From Plantago major (taxonomy: Eukaryota > Streptophyta > Magnoliopsida > Lamiales > Plantaginaceae), in assembly GCA_026545765.1 (NCBI GenBank), contig CM048842.1, forward strand, positions 40,929,431-40,993,430: 64,000 nt of DNA. Direction: 5' to 3'. Position 1 is the first letter of the stretch, and every line of letters starts with the position of its first letter. Both the position numbers and the translations under genes were made by a program. Below the pieces are notes generated by a model, which had not been told where the DNA came from, did no database searches, and saw only the letters and a list, made by a program, of their open reading frames with translations. Below are positions 19,659 to 29,720 of the stretch, piece after piece.

Positions 19659-19943
19659 TGCCATATCCTGGAAATTATTAGCATTTCTATTTAAGCTTCT
19701 TATTTTCTTTTTAGTCCTTGTTTGGCTCCATTTATTTCCAGTCCTTTCCAAGTTGTAAGGCTTATAAAAGCCCTTTTCTGTACCAAACTGGACATTAAGA
19801 AATGAAAATGTTAACTCTCTAGTTTATCTTCCTTCCCAAGTTTAGCTTTCTTCTATGAATCCCTCCCCTTTTTTCTAAAAATTTCCCCCCTTTCTTCTCA
19901 ATGGATACAATTGGATCCACCGTTACGTCTCAGGGACGTAACA
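19659..19943 (+). repeat. 3' LTR of the RRM element
   Basis: Starts TGCCATATCC after the purine tract and ends GGGACGTAACA. Contains GGCTTATAAAAGCCC near 19757-19771, a TATA-like hairpin absent from the 5' copy. Confidence 0.85.
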
Positions 19944-20476
19944 CCTTACCTGCAGCCATAATCACTTACTAACAGCTGCTAAGATCGATCGATCGACCAC
20001 TCACAAATTTTAATGCGGATAGAGAGAGGGTGAGACAAAGAAAGCAATCTAGGGTTTGAGAGGGAGGAAACGAGAAGAAAGAGTCGTGAGGAAGGAGTTT
20101 GATTGAACGGGAAGTGAGTTGAATAGGGTGAGGGGTATAATGGGGAATATATACAAATTTAGTCCTCAAATCAAATTGGACTCTAATTAAGCTATAAAAA
20201 AAAAAGTAAACACTAATTTAAGCACTAGGAACATTATTAACTATAACAAAAAAAAAAGTTTTTTTTTAATTTTATAAATAATAATAAATAATAAAGACGA
20301 AAATAAAACGGGGTTTTACATAACCACACATTTTCTTGTCCACGTGTACTTTTCCGCTCAACTAATATCTTATACTCCTTCTTAACCATATACTTTTGGG
20401 GCCACATATACTTTTATACATTTTCTTAAAAATTCTGCGCTGCACAATTCTTACTTTTAGTGAAACGGAAGGAGTA

Positions 20477-21055
20477 TAACATTTTAGCTCTCTCTTGGTT
20501 GCCTTTTACGACCACACTTGGTTGCCTATTACAACAAATTCCTCATCAACCCCCACATGAATGAGATAATTGGCTAGCAAATGCAGCCTAACCATGCAAG
20601 TTCAAGAGTTCTTCCAGGAAAAATGTCGCATCGGGGAAGGTGGTTGTTAGCCTTGAACTGTCCCTAGTGAAATACCATTGGATGCACTTGCCAACAAGTG
20701 GACGCAATGCCTTGAACTTCTCGGCTTTGTGTGTAACAAGACAATGATATACACACAATGATTTCATCTACACAATGTAGGTCCTTTTGTTGTTGTGCGT
20801 TTTGGCTCTGGACTGCCTTGGAAACTTTCATTGAACGCTCTAGAGATTTAGCCCTAACTATCATCTCATAGAAGCAGCCCCTTCACATTACATAGTTTAT
20901 CTCTCATTAGAAGTATCATGTCATACTCCACGTTATCAACTCAACTTATAAGGATCATTAAAAGCTTTTGCTTATCCTCCATTGTACAAGTCTATCGCTC
21001 TTTCACGATAGGAATAGGTAGGGAGCTCTATTTCTCGAGTGCTTTGGTCGATCCC
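20477..21055. other. Spacer without recognised gene
   Basis: Non-repetitive sequence that looks like old coding DNA on the - strand (frame 20664-20864), but no family could be named. No transposon ends are visible. Confidence 0.35.
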
Positions 21056-21260
21056 CGCCTCATATTTAGTTGTAAAACAGTTTGAAAGGTAATTTAGAGC
21101 ATCTAAAACCGAAATACAATATATTAACCATAACTGTACAATCCTCGGAGATTACAATTAGAGCTACAAAACCTTCAATTAAAACTGCTAGCTGCTCTAA
21201 CCCGACTTCTTTCACTAGCAACCTCCTTAAAGTGTAAGGGTGAATCTCAAACCACTTCTA
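21056..21260 (+). repeat. LTR-like repeat fragment (homologous to 48270-48485)
   Basis: Blocks TTAGTTGTAAAA, AGTTTGAAAGGTAATTTA, TACAATCCTC, GAGCTACAAAACCTTCA and GCTCTAACCCGACTT occur in the same order at 48270-48450, where the copy begins TGTCACGCCC. This copy lacks the start. It is probably a truncated LTR of a Ty3-type element. Confidence 0.65.
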
Positions 21261-21701
21261 TCGAATCAAGTAGAGTTTATGAATATACATATATATGCAC
21301 AATAATATCACATCATAGTCAAAAGTCGTTTGCATGAAACACTTCTTCTCAACACAATAACAATATACTTCCAGCTCAATCAAATATACACTGTGGGCAC
21401 ACAAACCGTGGTGGCACACATGCCGACTTCCACATAACATATCTCATACCATAGGGGTCACACACATGACACGGGAAGTACTCCGAAGCACGACAATCCC
21501 ACAAAAGGGTCACATACTTCATGGGGATATCAATGAACTTAAAAATACACTTTTATACCATGCTTTTAAACAATTTTTTATCACACATTACATGCATCGT
21601 AAAAAACACTTTTGGATTTCACATACTTGATCTATTTCGAATAGAATATTCTATCAAATTCCATGTATTAATATAATAACCATATGTTATTTGTTAAACA
21701 T

Positions 21702-21770
<69 letters not shown>

Positions 21771-22239
21771 AAAAAAACAAAAGTGTCGAGAAATCACCCT
21801 TACTTCAAGGTAAGCCTCGAATCCAAGCTTAACCTAGTTAAACCACCCAACTACAACCAATCGTCTCGAAATCTTCGAACATCACCAGTACATTATAAGG
21901 AATCAAATTAAACAATTCTGACTAAACCAAAAACAATCTGAAATCGATAATTATATCATAACAGGATTCGTAGAACTGGCCGGACTATACATGGTGACAT
22001 CATCATACCAAGAAAATTTGTTTGTTTGAGTGTTGAAGCTAGCAATTGATGAATTGAAACTTGTTCTGGTCGTACCAATAATTAACCAAATAAATTTTAC
22101 AAAGTTGAAAACAGAAAGGTGGCTGTTAAAGATATTAGACAAGATGCTAATTGGTATAATTTTGTAGTGATTGATTATGTAAATATTCTAGAGTGATTTG
22201 TTGTAATCTTTCTGTATTTATCTTGTACTTCTAGTACTA
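21261..22239. other. Non-coding spacer with a TA microsatellite
   Basis: Continues LTR-like sequence for an uncertain distance, then a (TA)n tract at 21706-21768. The frame at 21951-22142 has no family signal. The last base before the Helitron is A (22239). Confidence 0.5.
21706..21768. repeat. (TA)n microsatellite
   Basis: About 31 uninterrupted TA units. Confidence 0.95.
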
Positions 22240-24059
22240 TCTATACATTAAAAGAAAAAAAATTGAAGCATTTTCATGCATTACACATCATCAATTATGT
22301 GGAAATGTGAAGGATTTTGATTGGTTATTACAATTTTAAATTTGGTATATTGGATGTGGAACATTTTAAGTTGTTAAGATGTAGTGCACCATATAACTCC
22401 CATTATTTATTTTTAGTATGTTGACTCAATACATAATTATTATTTAATCTCATATATATTTATTTACAAAATTCCGAAAAATATTTTAAACATATATATA
22501 GATTCACCGCGACAAGACGAATCCATAGACATCAAACTTGAATATTTTATTAATTAATTAAAGTATTTATTTATTAAAATATTGTTTTTATTAAATAACA
22601 TAAATTGAAATAATGAAAATTTAAAAGTAGAGCATTTATTAAATACTCAATACTTCTCCAATTATCAAAGAAATCAATATTTATTTAGGTATACAATTAT
22701 GAATGGAAACATTAAAAATGACCAATAAAGTTACGCATTGGATTAAATACAAACCATCATCTTATCAACATTTACATGAATTCTAACACATTTTCTACTT
22801 TTTACTCATTATTTATTCAAATATTACCTTCTACCTTATATATTTACTACATGGAACATTTTGAATATAAATTTCACTTTATATATATTGAGTTTGTTAT
22901 GATTTTGAAAATTTATTTATTGGATTATTAATGCACTATTTTAAGGATGAAATAGATATAGTCAGTAAAAGATCTTTATGTGCTGCATAGTAAATTGTGG
23001 CAGCACCTTGGTTATTTCTTGATCTTGGTATCATTTTAGTTCATTTTGATGCTACAGACGAGTAGAGTCAACATATGGGTGGTATTGGTGTTGTTGCTAG
23101 GTATCAATGGCCAAGATTATTGCTTGGTGTCAAAATTTGTGTCTTATGGTTCATTTAAAAGGTGTGAAAAGTTTGACTGACAAATTAGCAACTGGATTGG
23201 TTCGAAATTTTGAGTGTCAACATGTAGTAATTAATTAAAGCGGATTTCTCTTTGGTGCTTAAATCTCCTAAGTTTGCAGATTATAGATTTGCATTTTTTT
23301 CTTTACATTATAGAAGAAATCGAGGCATTTAATGTAGAATTTTGTCCATTAGTAGTCGCTATGCTCTAATTTTATTTTTTTTGATCTTTTCATGATCATT
23401 GTTTTGAACTATACTAATTTGGAAATATGTTCTACAGGTATAAGTTGTTTATCCAGTAGGTACTCAGTTTATATAATTGTTCTATTATTAGTGCATATAA
23501 CAACATCTTCACATTTACTTCCATGGGTTGAAAATAGACAAGGAAATCAATAAATGAAAATGTACTTATTGCTTTAAGATAGGTGGCTAAAATGATCACA
23601 AAATTGGAACAATGTTGCCCAACAAAGTACAAACTCCAAAATTTTTCCAATGGTACATATATGACGTTGAACACAGAATTGACAACATGATCATTGCTCT
23701 TGGGTGCATTTTTTTAAACCTCTACACTCAATTTTATGTATCTTTCACATATTTCGTTTAAAAAAATATTCGGCATACATCATTTAGTATCCATTAGAAT
23801 TATAGATACTCGATGGTAAATAATTTATTTTATTATTATGGTAAATCCAAACCAATGGAGCTGGTGCGAAAACGGTTTATGTGACATTGATCAAAATCAT
23901 TATTAATTATGCAAAGATATACAAATTAATTGTTAAAATTTCATTCATGCACCATGTTAGATTTTGTAATTACACATTAGTAAAAAATAGATGACAATTA
24001 ACAAGAAAAACAAAATTACATTTTAGTCCACACAAACTCGACCACAACTCGACTGAATA

Positions 24060-27000
24060 CCTGAAAAGACATTTCTGCAGTTTATAGCAAAACGTGCCAA
24101 GGATGGACGGACCTATAATTTACCTACTGCATCAAAGGTTGCTGCCATTATTGAAGGAGACATTGAGAATGTGAGGCATAAGAGGGATATCATGGTTGAG
24201 TTGAAGTCGACTGGATATTTGCAAAGGATAAATGAATTTCTTCCATGCTATATCCCTCTGCATTACCCACTATTGTTCGTGTATGCAGAAGATGGTTGGT
24301 ATACAGAGATACCGGAACTACATACAGTAAGAGGCCAGATCTCACACTTAGGGAGTTCTTAGCATTCAGAATTCAACACAGGGAGGGAGAAGGTCACCAG
24401 CTTATACTTGGCAGGAGATTGTTTCAACAGTTTATTGTTGATTCCTACATGATGATGGAGTCACAAAGACTTCAGTGGATTCGTCACAATCAACCAAAGC
24501 TTAAATACAAATCTTATAAGTAGATTGCCAGCAAAGTTGATAACTTTGAATATGATCCTACATCATGTGGTAGTCTCTGCATACTGCCATCATCTTATCT
24601 AGGGGGTGCTAGATGGTACATGCAGATGTACCAGGATTCTATGGCTATATGCAAATGGGCAGGATATCCGTGCCTGTTCATAATATTTACATGCAATCCA
24701 AAGTGGCCAGAGATCAAAAGGTATGTTGAGAGTCTTGGGTTGAGATCGGAAAACAAGCCTGATATCATATGTTGACTCTTCAAGATGAAACTCGATGAGT
24801 TGATCAGTAATATAAAAGATGGGCATATGTTTGGAAAACCAAAAGCACGTAAGTTGGGTTTTTTTTTTTTTTTTTTTTTTTTGTCTCTACATGTTTATAT
24901 TCTATGAAATCCAAAAATACTTTATAATATCTATTACTATGAATTTTTTTTAGTCATATACATCGTTGAGTTCCAAAAGCGAGGACTTTCGCATGTTCAT
25001 ATTTTGGTAATCCTGAATAAGGCAGGTGAGGAGAAGATTAAAAATAACATTGATGACTACATATGTGCAGAGTTACCCGACAAGGATACTAATCCAGAAT
25101 TGTACGACGTAGTGTCAACCCACATGATTCACGGACCATGTGGTCCGGCTAGACCTACTTCTCCATGCATGGAGGACAACAGGTGCTCCAAACATATTCC
25201 AAATCGCTACAACGAAAATACCTATGTTGTCGATGCTGGATATCACATATATCGAAGAAGGGACACAGGTGTCACCGTCGATAAAAATGGAGTTCAGCTT
25301 GACAACATGTAGATTTATATTAATTAAATATTATGCTTAGTTTATTGTCGTATAAACCTAGATTTATTTGTTGTCGAACTTAGTATATGAGTCGACGTTT
25401 TTAAACAGTTTTGTTGTCCCCTACAATGCTCAGTTGCTCCTGAAGTACCAATCTCACATTAACATAGAATACTACAAAGGTGGGGCTTCAATGAAATTTT
25501 TGTTCAAGTACATGTTGAAAGGAAGGGACAGAGCGGGTGTTACATTCATAGACATAAATAATAATGATGAAATTAAGAGGCATACTGATTGCTGATATGT
25601 TTCAGCATGTGAGGCAATATGGAGAATTTTTGAATTCTAGATACATTAGAGGATACCTGCGGTTGAGAGTTTGGCATTTCATCTAGAGGATGAGCAGGGG
25701 GTACCTTTCAGAGATGGAGATTTCATGACGGATCTGCTTGATAAGCCTTCAGTTAAGCAGTCGAAGTTTCTTGAATGGTTTGAGCTGAACAAGGTTGACC
25801 CGGAAGCTAGGAAATTGACGTATCCTGAGTTTCCCCGTGAGTATTACTGGAAGGATGGCCTGAAGAAGTGGTCCCGTAGGAAAACCAAGGCACAAGCTGT
25901 TGGAAGGATGTATAATGTGCCGATGGCATTTGAAAACATGTACTATATGCGACTTATGTTGAATCATGTTAGAGGTGCAACATGTTTCCAGGATATTAGA
26001 ATAGTGATCGGAGTTGTTTACGAGACCTGCAAGGACGCATGTGTGGCTTTAGGCCTACTAACAGATGACGGGGAGTATGTCTGTGGAATTACTGAGGCAA
26101 GTCACTGGGGATTAATTAGCACGTTTCCTTCGTCATCTTTTTACGATTGGTGCTTCTTCTTTCTCGAAGCAAGGCGAGACCAGAGGAGGTATGGAGGAAG
26201 ACATGTGACTTCTTATCTGACAACATTCTATACATCAAGCAAAAAACTTATCATAATCCTGATAATTTGTTAGTAAATTTTATATTTTACCGAAATACGA
26301 AAATGCTATACATTTACTTATTACTTATTTCGATTCATTTCGCGATTCAGGTTTGAGGCTTATAAATGAACAAATCCATAACCTAGCGTTGCTTGAAATT
26401 GAGAAGCTATTGAAAGCAAACTGCAGTAGTCTTGCTTTTTTTGAGTCTATGCCAATCCCATATGAGTCTATAACTGACAACGCCACGAATCAGTTTATAG
26501 TTGATGAGATGTCATACGATAGAGATGCCATGAGATCAGAATTCGATGGATTGTACCCACGTTTGCGTACAATTTACGATAAGATTATGGATGCAGTTGA
26601 CGGGGGCAGAGGTGGTGTGTTCTTTTTATACGGTTATGGTGGTACAGGCAAGACTTTTATTTGGAGGACGTTGTGTTCCGGCTTGCGTGCTAGAGGAGAT
26701 ATAGTGCTTCCAGTAGCATTAAGTGGTATTGGTTCACTCTTGCTACCGAGAGGTAGGACTGCTCATTCTAGGTTTGGTATTCCTATTAAGTGTCATGAGG
26801 AATCAACATGCAGCAAGTTGAAGCCGGATTCTGATGTCACCGGCTTACTCAAGCAAACCAAACTTATAATTTGGGATGAGGCACCGATGACCAACAAACA
26901 TTGCTTTGAGGCACTCGACAGGAGTCTAAGAGATGTTATGAAATGTCCAGATGATCCTTTCGGTGGCTTAGTAGTGGTATTCGGTGGATATTTTAGGCAA

Positions 27001-28085
27001 ATTTTGCCAGTTGTTCCTGGTGGTAGCAGATTTGATATTGTAAATGCCTCTCTGTGCTCTTCGATACTGTGGGATTCATGTGAGGTTCTAAAACTCACAA
27101 AAAACATGCGATTGCAGGTAAACTCTAAAAATTCCCGGTTACTATCATATGAATTGTTATGTTGTTCTTTTTAATTAACACCTTTTTTTCTATTCAGACC
27201 GGATCATCAGCTGTTGAGGTTAGTGAAACTAAAGATTTTGCCGAGTGGATACTATAAGTCGGTGATGGGGTCGCGGGTGAACCCAATGATGGCGAGGTAG
27301 ACATCAAGTTACCTGATAACATACTTATTCGTGAAGTAAGTAATCCTATTTTCACCATTGTAGACTGCACATATCCTTCCCTTTTGGATCACTTAGCCTA
27401 TCCAACTATAGATCCAGAATACTTCCATCACCGTGTTGTTCTTGCACCGACTAATGAAATGATCAATGAGATTAATGACTATGTCATGTCTAAAATGCAT
27501 GGTGATTCTGTGGAGTACTTGAGTGCTGATAGCATAAGCAAGACCGAGTCAGTAGATAGTGAAATGGCAGAATTATTCTCAGTAGAATTCTTGAACACTA
27601 TTAATTGCTCGAGACTACCTAATCATAGAATAGTGCTTAAGGTTGGATGCATGATCATGCTTTTGAGAAATATTGACCAGGCTTCTGAGTTGTGCAATTG
27701 AACAAGGCTTATAGTAACTAATCTGGGGAAACATATCATAGAAGTAAGAATGATATCTGAAATGAATGCCGGTCAAAAGGTTTTCATCCCTAGGATGACG
27801 ATGAGCCCATCTGATGAGATTAAGTTTCCTCTAAGTTTTGATAGGAGACAGTTTCCTATATCCGTCTGCTTTGCAATGACGATAAATAAAAGTCAAGGGC
27901 AGTCTCTCTCTCATGTCGGTCTCTACCTACCTTCTCCTATATTCAGCCACGGACAACTGTATGTTGCTCTCTCTAGAGTTATAAGTAGAAAGGGTCTGAA
28001 AGTACTCATATGTGATAATGAAGGTGAGACGTACGACACGACAACCAACGTGGTTTACAAAGATGTTTTCGATAAATTATGGGGT
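24060..28085 (+). pseudogene. Helitron Rep/helicase (broken)
   Basis: The conserved parts appear in order: DGRTYNLPTAS and RINEFLPCYIPLHYPLLF (about 24090-24300), QQFIVDSYMMMESQRLQWIR, FTCNPKWPEI, then the HUH nuclease motif in QKRGLSHVHILV (24978-25013), YNAQLLLKYQSHINIEYY, FKYMLKG, the Pif1-type helicase with Walker A YGYGGTGKTF (26629-26658), IIWDEAPM (Walker B), FGGYFRQILPVV, and [11 protein letters not shown] / YVALSRV at the C-terminus. It would nick and unwind DNA for rolling-circle transposition. Stops and shifts occur near 24300, 24523, 24775, 25312, 25593, 25637, 27256 and 27700. The position of the first Rep catalytic Tyr (KYxxKY in relatives) reads KFLFKY, so it is probably Phe here. 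Introns (for example 24848-24954) are plausible. Confidence 0.9.
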
Positions 28086-28833
28086 AAATTTATTTTTTCA
28101 TATATATTTGTTAACTTGCATAATTTCATTTATGTTTTATGTTTCTCAATTTATAATACATCTAAGCGTATATCCTTATACTTTTACAGGTACGGATGCC
28201 TTCATATGAAGTCAAGTCTTACCAGTAATTTACTAGATTTTACTCAATGCAAAACTATTATTCTTGTACATCAAGAATTTGTTATTCTTACAAACTATGA
28301 TCCTCATATTATACATTGTTTTTTGAACCACCTTAAATATACCAATTTTCACTATAGCATTCTTAAGCGTATGCATGATAATGCTTATCAGATATATAGA
28401 TCAAACTACCGAATTGTAAAATGGAACAAGTCTAGCTCATAGTTACTAATGTTAGAAAGCATATCATTGAGGCAAATATAATATCGGTAGTCTACCCAGC
28501 CCAAAAGGTTTATCATTCAAATTGTGATGGTTAGCCCATTCTACAAGACGAAGTTCCATGTCAATTTTGATAGAATATAGTTCCACATATCATCTATTTT
28601 GCAATGACCATAAACAAAAGTCCTTGGCAATCTTTCTCACACGTCGGACTCTACCACCTCACCCGTATTCAAACGTGAACAATTACATGTTCTCTCTCTA
28701 TGGTTACCAGTAAGAAGAGATTCAATGTATTCATATAAGACGAACATGGTAAAACATATGATACGCTATGTTCATTAACTTTAACATTTTATTATACGAT
28801 ATATTCATTTCTTATTTTGAGTTTGGCCTCCAA

Positions 28834-28865
28834 GCCCCGTCGAATATCGACGGGCCATTAACTAG
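28834..28865 (+). terminator. Helitron 3' hairpin and CTAG end
   Basis: Nine-base stem GCCCCGTCG/CGACGGGC with a short loop (AATAT), then CATTAACTAG. This structure ends rolling-circle transposition in the family. Confidence 0.85.
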
Positions 28866-29201
28866 TTTAATGAGAGCAGAAGATCACCAAACTTGGGGGT
28901 GAATCTTACAATTCCCTACAGTGGCCAAAATAGATTTGCAACAGAACAAGAGGACTTACGAGATGCTTTTATTTGGTGATTTTGAGTAGATGAAGGGTTT
29001 GGTAAATATAGAATGGTTATTATGGGCTTGGACCTAATAATCTCAAAATTAAATTGTAAAAATATTAATAGGTCCGGTTCACTAGAAAATTAAAATAAAC
29101 TTATAAAATACAAAATCAATTAAAAATTACGGGTTCATACATTTCACCATCTTTAAAAGAAGTTTTTTCAACTTAACATACATCCACGGTGCTACATAAC
29201 T
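28866..29201. other. Spacer between Helitron 1 and the copia element
   Basis: AT-rich DNA with no recognised feature; ends with the copia TSD TAACT at 29197-29201. Confidence 0.5.
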
Positions 29202-29719
29202 TGTGAAGCCGGTTAGCTTAATATTAAAGGAAGTAATGAAGCATGGTGTACTGGAAACACTGATGATAAGGATTACAGAAGATTGCTGTGTGGTGTGAAC
29301 ACAGGATAGTTAGAAGTCTAATCTAACTTGGTTTTCTTTTGCTTAGTGATCAAGAATTCGTTTTTGATTAGGAGTGGAATTCGAATCTTGCTAGGAAAAG
29401 GAATGTATGTTGATTTCTCTAGTATATATACACATGTAGGTACTAGAATAAATCGATGTGAGAATGTGATAAGAACACATTGAGATTTCTGAGAGAAACA
29501 TAGTGAGGAAGAGAGAACAGAGGAGCGTGTAGCTTGAAACTCTGGAGGTTTGGTCGATTCCTTGTAAACTTCGTTTTAGTTCTTGGTTAATAGAAATCTT
29601 GGTTATCCCGTGGACGTAGACAATTGTCGAACCACATTAAATGTTGTGTTTATTTTCTTGCGTTTGTTTGTTGGTTGGTTTGGAGTTTATTGGATTGAAT
29701 TGGGTTGATTTGATTAACA
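29202..29719 (+). repeat. 5' LTR of the copia element
   Basis: Starts TGTGAAGCCGG, ends TTTGATTAACA. The sequence after it, TTGGCGTCGTCTGTGGGAAG, sits where the primer-binding site belongs; the tRNA was not assigned. GTATATATACACATG near 29420 is the likely TATA. Confidence 0.95.
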
Positions 29720-29720
29720 A

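Larger units (their letters stand above)
17108..19943 (+). mobile_element. Small LTR retrotransposon carrying an RRM gene
   Basis: Direct repeats of 265 and 285 bp (17108-17372, 19659-19943), both starting TG and ending GGGACGTAACA. Directly after the 5' repeat is TGGCATGAGC, a weak match to the initiator-Met tRNA primer site (TGGTATCAGAGC). Directly before the 3' repeat is the purine tract AAGGGGGAA. Flanks CCTTT / CCTTA form a 5-bp TSD with one mismatch. The 2.3-kb interior has no gag, protease, integrase or reverse transcriptase but a long RRM-type frame, so it is non-autonomous and must have used proteins from elsewhere. Confidence 0.85.
16912..19959 (-). other. Split first-exon-like frame inside the solo LTR (minus strand)
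   Basis: An ATG at 19959 opens a short frame to 19944, where the RRM element is inserted. Counting one copy of the target duplication, the frame goes on from 17107 to 16912 and then meets a perfect donor GGGTAAGTG. This gives about 70 codons without stop downstream of the TATA and leader described for the LTR. The residues (WNYYSIDDDAIFL, PPPPTNITRPQLRRFFFVLD) are not recognised. It may be LTR leader with chance coding potential or a host-derived exon; the insertion breaks it today. Confidence 0.3.
14228..20320 (-). mobile_element. Probable chromovirus (Tekay-like) solo LTR, interrupted
   Basis: Flanked by the 5-bp TSD TAACC (14223-14227, 20321-20325). On the - strand it begins TGTAAAACCCCG and ends CGAGGCGTTACA, like the ends of the LTR at 35026-37098. 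A - strand TATA (TTTGTATATATTC, near 20146-20160) and a pyrimidine-rich leader with AAACCCTAG follow the start, as in an LTR promoter. Without the 2.84-kb insertion it would be about 3.25 kb. No gag, pol, PBS or second LTR is seen, hence solo LTR; the long - strand frames at 16116-17091 show no retroelement domain. Confidence 0.7.
13848..20474. mobile_element. Stowaway-like MITE split by nested insertions
   Basis: Left end after TA (13846-13847): CTCCCTCTATTTCACTAAAA. Right end before TA (20475-20476): the inverse CTCCTTCCGTTTCACTAAAA. The ends agree over about 24 bases with three differences. Between them lie a MITE (13998-14212) and the LTR block 14228-20325; without these the element would be about 300 bp. 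The reading depends on treating the two distant halves as one element. Confidence 0.55.
22240..28865 (+). mobile_element. Helitron 1 (autonomous type, decayed)
   Basis: It begins TCTATACATTAAAAG after A (22239) and ends CTAG followed by T (28866), the A/T insertion rule of Helitrons. Just before CTAG is the hairpin GCCCCGTCGAATATCGACGGGC. A Rep/helicase gene lies between on the same strand. 22242-24060 holds no recognisable gene. The 5' end is chosen by motif only; the 3' end is secure. Confidence 0.85.

Noticed and set aside
21056..21440. Gene on the minus strand at 21258-21440
   Set aside because: The region matches an LTR-like repeat at 48210 and the frame has no family signal.
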